Below, one piece after another: positions 59,695 through 64,000 of a stretch of DNA of 64,000 bases. The DNA lies in assembly GCF_021044625.1 (NCBI RefSeq), contig NZ_CP087999.1:1009001-1073000 (forward strand). Direction: 5' to 3'. The notes under the pieces are model-generated. The model did no database searches. It was given only the letters and a program-made list of their open reading frames with translations, and was not told the origin of the DNA. The position numbers were made by a program, and so were the translations under genes. The DNA comes from Geomonas sp. RF6. Lineage in GTDB: Bacteria > Desulfobacterota > Desulfuromonadia > Geobacterales > Geobacteraceae. How positions within the stretch are numbered: position 1 is the stretch's first letter; each line of letters opens with the position of its first letter.

Positions 59695-60795
59695 ATGGAT
59701 AGAGCTCCTACCACGAACCCTGTTGATGAAGATGCCGAGAAGTGCCCGTCCTGCGGTTACCTGAGTAGCGGAACGCTCACGATCTGTCCCCGCTGCGGGA
59801 TCGTGGTGGAGAAGTACCTGCACCGCCAGGCCCGGATCGCGTCCGCCGCTCTCAAGGGAGCAGGTGAGGGAGCTCCGGCAAGAGGCGGCATGAAAACCTT
59901 GCTCTGGGCCCTCCTTCTTCTAGCGGCAGGAGCGATCCCGATCGTTTTCTTCGGCGGAAAGGAAGAGCTGAAGAGAGTGACGTCGGGGTCTCTTTCGCCG
60001 GCGGAGAACGCCTCGAAGCTTTTCCATGCCGTCCAGCAAAACGACGTGGCGACGGTTAGGCGCCTCCTCTCTGCGAAGACGGATCCCAACTTTGTGGAGA
60101 ACGGGAAAACGCCGCTGGAGGCCGCGCTCGGGAAGGAATACACGGAGATCGCCACGCTCCTTGTGCAGGGGGGCGCGAGCCTCTCCTTCAACCGCGCGGC
60201 GGACGATCCCTCACTGATCCAGGAGTGCATTGCAAAGGACCTCCCCGCCTCCGTGTCGTGCCTGCTAAACCTCAATGCCCCCCTGCAGGAGCTGACGCCG
60301 AAGGGGCATGCGCCACTGGTCCAGGCTGTCCAGAACGGCGACCTGGTGATGGTGCGCATGCTGATGGAGCACGGCAAATCCGCCAACATCCGCGATCGCT
60401 ACGGCAATACCCCTCTGATGGAGGCCGCCCGGACCGGGCGGGCCGACATGGTGAAGCTCCTCATCGGCAACGGAGCAGATGTCAACGCCCGCGACAAGTC
60501 GGGGTACACGCCGCTCATGTTGGGGATCAAGAAGACGGAGATCGTCAAGATGCTCATCGACGCAGGAGCAGAGATCAATGTGAAGACCGCGATCAACTAT
60601 ACGCCGCTGCACTGCGCCGTCGCCGCCCTCAATCTCGACGCCGTGAAACTTTTGATCGAAAAGGGCGCAGACGTTTCAGCAAAAGACGCCCAGGGGGTGA
60701 CGCCGCTCAAGATCAGCACGGCGCAGCGAGACGCCACGTCCGGCCCCTTCCCGGAGATGACGGCATTGCTGAAAAAAGCGGGAGCGATTGAGTGA
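59695..60795 (+). CDS. zinc-ribbon, transmembrane, ankyrin-repeat protein
   Basis: 366 residues, ATG behind GGGAGG. N-terminal zinc ribbon with two CxxC pairs (CPSCGYLSSGTLTICPRCG, about 14-32), one transmembrane helix (about 65-88), then ankyrin repeats from about 105 to 360 (DVATVRRLLSAKTDPNF; GKTPLEAALGKEYTEIATLLVQGGA; NTPLMEAARTGRADMVKLLIGNGADVNARD; YTPLHCAVAALNLDAVKLLIEKGADVSAKD). By orientation, zinc ribbon and repeats lie on opposite sides of the membrane. It is probably co-transcribed with the YbjQ-domain gene, suggesting a membrane-associated complex of unknown role. Confidence 0.88.
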   Translation: MDRAPTTNPVDEDAEKCPSCGYLSSGTLTICPRCGIVVEKYLHRQARIASAALKGAGEGAPARGGMKTLLWALLLLAAGAIPIVFFGGKEELKRVTSGSLSPAENASKLFHAVQQNDVATVRRLLSAKTDPNFVENGKTPLEAALGKEYTEIATLLVQGGASLSFNRAADDPSLIQECIAKDLPASVSCLLNLNAPLQELTPKGHAPLVQAVQNGDLVMVRMLMEHGKSANIRDRYGNTPLMEAARTGRADMVKLLIGNGADVNARDKSGYTPLMLGIKKTEIVKMLIDAGAEINVKTAINYTPLHCAVAALNLDAVKLLIEKGADVSAKDAQGVTPLKISTAQRDATSGPFPEMTALLKKAGAIE

Positions 60796-60842
60796 CGGGA
60801 GAATGAAGTAACGAGTGGAAGCGGGATCGATGGCGAAAAAGC

Positions 60843-60997
60843 GGTTCTTCCGGGAATTCCGGGGGAGCGTGGGTACATTGCCACGAAGCACTGCAGAAGC
60901 CCTAGCGTTCCCCCCTTCGCAAAGGGGGGGACGCGAGGCCTCGTGCGGCGTTCATTGGAAAATACTACGGCTTCCCCGGAATTCTCGGATGAGCCTC
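60843..60997. repeat. complete ISL3-related miniature element (MITE-like)
   Basis: A 155-base element bounded by GGTTCTTCCGGGAATTCCGG on the left and the complement of GAGGCTCATCCGAGAATTCC on the right, matching the ends of the ISL3 element at 51439-52798. It contains the CCCCTTCGCAAAGGGGGG palindrome and no coding sequence. It could be mobilised by the ISL3 transposase. Confidence 0.8.
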
Positions 60998-61029
60998 AAA
61001 AAGGCGGGTAGTGGCAAGCGGGGGGAGAG

Positions 61030-62874
61030 TCACACCTCGATCCTGAACTCCGCGCCCCCGTCGGCGTTGCGCGCGCTGAGGGTGCCCCCCATATTCTTCT
61101 CGATGATGTTCTTGCACATGTACAGCCCTATGCCGGTTCCCTGCTCTGGCCCCTTCGTGCTGAAATACGGGTCGAAGACCTTATGGATGATCTCCTCCGG
61201 TATCCCCCCCGCGTTGTCGGTTATGGTCACGACCGTTTTCCCCTCTTCGGTAAATATCCTCGTCTTGATGCTCGGCGCTGCCGTCTTCCGCTTGATCAGG
61301 GCGTCGCGCGCATTGATGAGGATGTTCAGCAGAACCTGGGTAAACTGCCCCGGGAAGCCGACGGCGGTGGGGTTGCCGCTGCGTTCCACATCGACGACGA
61401 TCCCGTGGGCCGCCAGCCCACCCTCAAGGAGCGAGAGCGACTTTTGCAGGATGTCGTAGATGCTGAACTCCATCTTCTCCTTGTCAGTCCTGAAAAAGTA
61501 GCGGAAGTCGTCGATGGTCTTCGACATGCCGTCGATGATCTCCAGCGTCTTGTTCACGTTGCTGTCGATATACTCCTCCGTCAGATCTCCCATCCCCTTC
61601 GTCATCTTGAGATCCTGGACGAGAAGCCCCAGGATGTTGAGCGGCTGGCGCCACTGGTGGGCGATGTTGCTGAGCATCTCCCCCATGACCGCCTGCCGCC
61701 CCTGGATGACGAGCATCTCGTCCTTCTGCCGCAACTCGTGCACCGCCTCCTGAACCCGCTGCTCCAGCGCCTCGCTGAGCTGGCGGTACTTCCGCTCGCT
61801 CTCCCGCAGCGCCTCCTCCGCCCTCTTGCGCTCCGTGATCTCCTCCGTCGTCCCCTCGTAGTAGAGCACCTCCCCGGCGCTGTTCCTGACGGTGCGCGCG
61901 CTTACGGAGACCCAGATCACGCTCCTGTCCTTGCAGTACATCTCCGCCTCGAACCTCTCCACCGCTCCCTTCTCCTCGAGGTGCCGCGTGATTTCCGCAA
62001 AGACCTCCGGCCTCACGTAGAGCTGTGTGCCGGCATCGGTGACAGAGGAGACGAAGTCATGCGGAGAGGCGTATCCGAGCATGCGTGCGAGAGAGGGATT
62101 CGCATCGAGGTACTTCCCTGCAGGGGTTCTCTGGAAGATCCCCTCGACGGCGTTGTCAAAAATGCTGCGGTACTTCGCCTCGGCGACCCGTTCATGTTCC
62201 AGCGCCCGCTCCATCGCGCGGCAAAAGATGCAGTTGTCGACCGAAGTGGAGATGAGACCGACGAGGTTACCCATACTGATGAGCGCTGCGTCCTCGTTGA
62301 CCTTCCGGTAGTACTCGGCGCTCTCGGCGCAGTTTCCGACGACGAGGAGTGCGGTCGGATAGGAGCCGGCACCGACGGGGTAGATGAAGAACTCATCCAT
62401 GAGGAGCTTTGCGCGAAGCTCCGTCAACTCCCCTTCAGCATCATCCGTGCAGATCAGACACTCCGCCCCGTCGAACAAAGGGCGCAGGACCTGGGCGTCG
62501 GGATCGAGCGTTAATTGCTCCACCCGGTCTTTCTCCTCGGGAGCATAATATCCGTCCAGGGCGTAGACCCGGTAGCTTCCCGCTTCCTCGTTCAGCTGGA
62601 GTAATATGGCCCTCTCGAAATCCAGGTTCTGCACCACATGCTCCACTGCATACTGAAAGATCTTGCCGAGGTCCAGCGTCACGTTCAGTTTCTTGTTCAG
62701 CTCGTAAAGATCCTTGTACTCCTTCAGCTGGACGTCCAGTTCCTCCTGGTACTCATAGAGCTTCGTCTCGGCCATGATAAGGCGCTTCACCTGCTGGGAA
62801 AGGGTTTCGTTTTCCCGCTGAAGCTCCATCATCCGGTCCTGCTCCTGGGTAACCTTGTCAGGGTCTTTTCTCAT
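61030..62874 (-). CDS. GAF-PAS sensor histidine kinase, partner of the FIST protein
   Basis: 614 residues. N-terminal coiled coil (about 10-65), GAF-type domain (about 65-225; DLGKIFQYAVEHVVQNLDFERAILLQL), PAS with PAC (about 235-355; GIFQRTPAGKYLDANPSLARMLGY, closing on EGTTEEITERKRAEE), coiled coil, HisKA with the phospho-acceptor in SNIAHQWRQPLNILGLLVQDL, N box NILINARDAL, G boxes DNAGGIPE and GTGIGLYMCK. No membrane segment. The HQWRQP core matches that of the kinase at 8365-10623. It lies 18 bases after a FIST-domain gene, so FIST ligand binding may feed directly into this kinase. Confidence 0.93.
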   Translation of the reverse strand: MRKDPDKVTQEQDRMMELQRENETLSQQVKRLIMAETKLYEYQEELDVQLKEYKDLYELNKKLNVTLDLGKIFQYAVEHVVQNLDFERAILLQLNEEAGSYRVYALDGYYAPEEKDRVEQLTLDPDAQVLRPLFDGAECLICTDDAEGELTELRAKLLMDEFFIYPVGAGSYPTALLVVGNCAESAEYYRKVNEDAALISMGNLVGLISTSVDNCIFCRAMERALEHERVAEAKYRSIFDNAVEGIFQRTPAGKYLDANPSLARMLGYASPHDFVSSVTDAGTQLYVRPEVFAEITRHLEEKGAVERFEAEMYCKDRSVIWVSVSARTVRNSAGEVLYYEGTTEEITERKRAEEALRESERKYRQLSEALEQRVQEAVHELRQKDEMLVIQGRQAVMGEMLSNIAHQWRQPLNILGLLVQDLKMTKGMGDLTEEYIDSNVNKTLEIIDGMSKTIDDFRYFFRTDKEKMEFSIYDILQKSLSLLEGGLAAHGIVVDVERSGNPTAVGFPGQFTQVLLNILINARDALIKRKTAAPSIKTRIFTEEGKTVVTITDNAGGIPEEIIHKVFDPYFSTKGPEQGTGIGLYMCKNIIEKNMGGTLSARNADGGAEFRIEV

Positions 62875-62892
62875 AGCATCCCCGAGACCGGC

Positions 62893-64000
62893 TCAGTAGA
62901 CGGCGGTGACGACGGCCGTGAAGTTGTGGATGCAGTTGGAGGTGGCAATCGGGCCGATCTCGCCGTACGTATAAAAACCGATCCAGGGGATGTCGGTTCC
63001 GATATCTTCCTGGAGGGAGCGCAGAAGCTCGATCTTCTCCTGCTCCCTGAAAACAACCTTCCCCCGCCCCATGCATTCGAAATGCATCACCAACTTAGGT
63101 TTCCGGGCTCCCGTCTTCTCCCTTATCTGGCGCGATATGGACTTCAGCCCGTTCCGGATCAGGTCCTTGTCGCGGCGCACGATCCACAACGACGTGCCGC
63201 TCGAAACGTCGGACTGGATGGTGACCGAGCCATCGTCGTCGTTCTTGCCGATCATGTAGCGGACGATGTACTCGCCGTACTCTTCCTTCAGCTGCTGTGG
63301 AGTCTTGAATCCGAGGCAGAGGTTTAGCGACATCTTGTTCCACTGGGTCGCCCAATCCTCCTCGACGTACTCCCTCAACGCCTGGAGCGCGGGAATGCCG
63401 TCGATCTCGTAGATGACGTTTCCCTTGCTGCGGGTGATGGTGCGTCTGGAGCCGATCGGGACGCAGCCGTGGTTGATCCCCCAGGCGACCTGCACATCAC
63501 CCGAGATCACCACGCAGCACATCCCCTGGGTGAGGACCTTGTCGTCGTCATACTGGTAGGTCTTGCGCACGGCCCAGTTGTCCCCGGCGAGCCCGCCGAA
63601 GAGGGGGAGTACCTGCTCAGGGGAAAGGGCCTTTTCGAAGGCAGCGCGGAAAGGGTCGAAGTCAAAGGTGACGCCGTCGACAAAGAGAAAGAAGGCGCGA
63701 CTGTCGGAGCGCAGAAACGGCTTCATCTCGGCGGCAAGACGAGAGCCCCCGTAGTCTGGCTCGCTGGTGATGTCCTCGATGCAGGCGCGGTCGAATTTCA
63801 CTTCGTCCGAGGTGATTGCCATGACGCAGACGCTGAAGTTCGTTTCGGAAACCATCCCCTGCGTTAGCACCCCTTCGCCTGAGCAACCGCACAGCGGTGC
63901 TTCGGATGTCGCCTCCCTTATGGAGCGCACCAGGATCTGCTGGTTGTATCCGACAGTTGCAAAGGCAAAGACGAAGTCCGCCTTCCCTGGCCCCTTCTGC
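62893..64000 (-). CDS. FIST-domain signal-sensing protein (partial, runs off right edge)
   Basis: At least 368 codons, open past 64000. The frame upstream of the first in-window start still codes in-family sequence (ADFVFAFATVGYNQQILVRSIREATSEAPLCGCSGEGVLT), so the true start lies outside. It has FIST_N (to about residue 200) and FIST_C (about 200-345; SLNLCLGFKTPQQLKEEYGEYIVRYMIG, GKVVFREQEKIELLRSLQEDIGTDIPWIGFYTYGEIGP). FIST domains are thought to bind small ligands such as amino acids. The gene is followed after 18 bases by a GAF-PAS histidine kinase, a known type of FIST pairing. Confidence 0.9.
   Translation of the reverse strand, partial: QKGPGKADFVFAFATVGYNQQILVRSIREATSEAPLCGCSGEGVLTQGMVSETNFSVCVMAITSDEVKFDRACIEDITSEPDYGGSRLAAEMKPFLRSDSRAFFLFVDGVTFDFDPFRAAFEKALSPEQVLPLFGGLAGDNWAVRKTYQYDDDKVLTQGMCCVVISGDVQVAWGINHGCVPIGSRRTITRSKGNVIYEIDGIPALQALREYVEEDWATQWNKMSLNLCLGFKTPQQLKEEYGEYIVRYMIGKNDDDGSVTIQSDVSSGTSLWIVRRDKDLIRNGLKSISRQIREKTGARKPKLVMHFECMGRGKVVFREQEKIELLRSLQEDIGTDIPWIGFYTYGEIGPIATSNCIHNFTAVVTAVY

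Noticed and set aside
60843-61029. Open frame extending from the miniature element toward the kinase gene
   Set aside because: It is formed by repeat sequence with in-frame GC-rich codons and no start signal.
1-64000. CRISPR arrays, rRNA and tRNA genes
   Set aside because: Repeats in the window are dispersed palindromes or insertion-sequence ends without regular spacers, and I saw no cloverleaf or rRNA signature by eye. A tRNAscan or Infernal run could still reveal something I missed.

Overview
This window looks like chromosomal DNA from a Geobacter-like member of the Desulfuromonadota (formerly Deltaproteobacteria). The evidence is: three copies of the GEMM-I riboswitch form typical of Geobacter; many PAS/Cache sensor kinases and chemoreceptors; a Geobacter-type radical SAM/SPASM protein; a c-type cytochrome paired with a PQQ-dehydrogenase-like lipoprotein; and dense families of short mobile repeats. 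I see no rRNA or tRNA gene and no CRISPR array.

Layout. 0-4 kb: a minus-strand SOS cassette (lexA followed by an apparently catalytically dead Y-family polymerase), then an integron remnant (integrase tail, GTTAGGC core site, methyltransferase cassette, broken attC). A second copy of the lexA 5' end closes this segment. 4-12.5 kb: two large sensor kinases, scpB, DUF2442 antitoxin-like copies and partial duplications. 12.5-16.4 kb: a four-gene minus-strand signalling operon (sensor kinase, double-PAS protein, MshEN-REC protein, NarL-type regulator) behind a GEMM-I riboswitch with a terminator. 16.4-24.4 kb: DUF899 protein, papain-lectin protein and two chemoreceptors, one frameshifted, separated by palindromic repeats. 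24.8-26.2 kb: an IS4-type insertion sequence. 26.8-30.2 kb: two tandem GEMM-I riboswitches driving an L,D-transpeptidase lipoprotein, an Lpp-like lipoprotein and a second L,D-transpeptidase lipoprotein.

30.2-33.6 kb: pssA, DUF6448, an unknown gene and an M48 peptidase. 33.8-41.8 kb: a five-gene minus-strand operon of unusual large proteins (alpha-helical 790-residue protein, HETGH zincin, Ig-like protein, unknown protein, two-domain peptidoglycan-type enzyme). Its first and last proteins share a short N-terminal SPFLD motif. I consider it the best candidate here for an undescribed export or injection system. 42-51 kb: ChaN-like lipoprotein, radical SAM/SPASM protein, DUF3616 protein, SBP56/methanethiol oxidase with a membrane partner, AhpD-like protein and a CoA-transferase. 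51.4-52.8 kb: an ISL3 element whose inverted repeats match a family of dispersed short elements in the window. 53-64 kb: TPR protein, DMT exporter downstream of REP pairs, cytochrome c/dehydrogenase pair, ParB-like protein, YbjQ-ankyrin pair, and a FIST protein with its sensor kinase running off the right edge.

Two cyclic-dinucleotide themes recur. GEMM-I riboswitches control both envelope cross-linking enzymes and a phospho-signalling operon, and that operon encodes a predicted c-di-GMP-binding MshEN domain.
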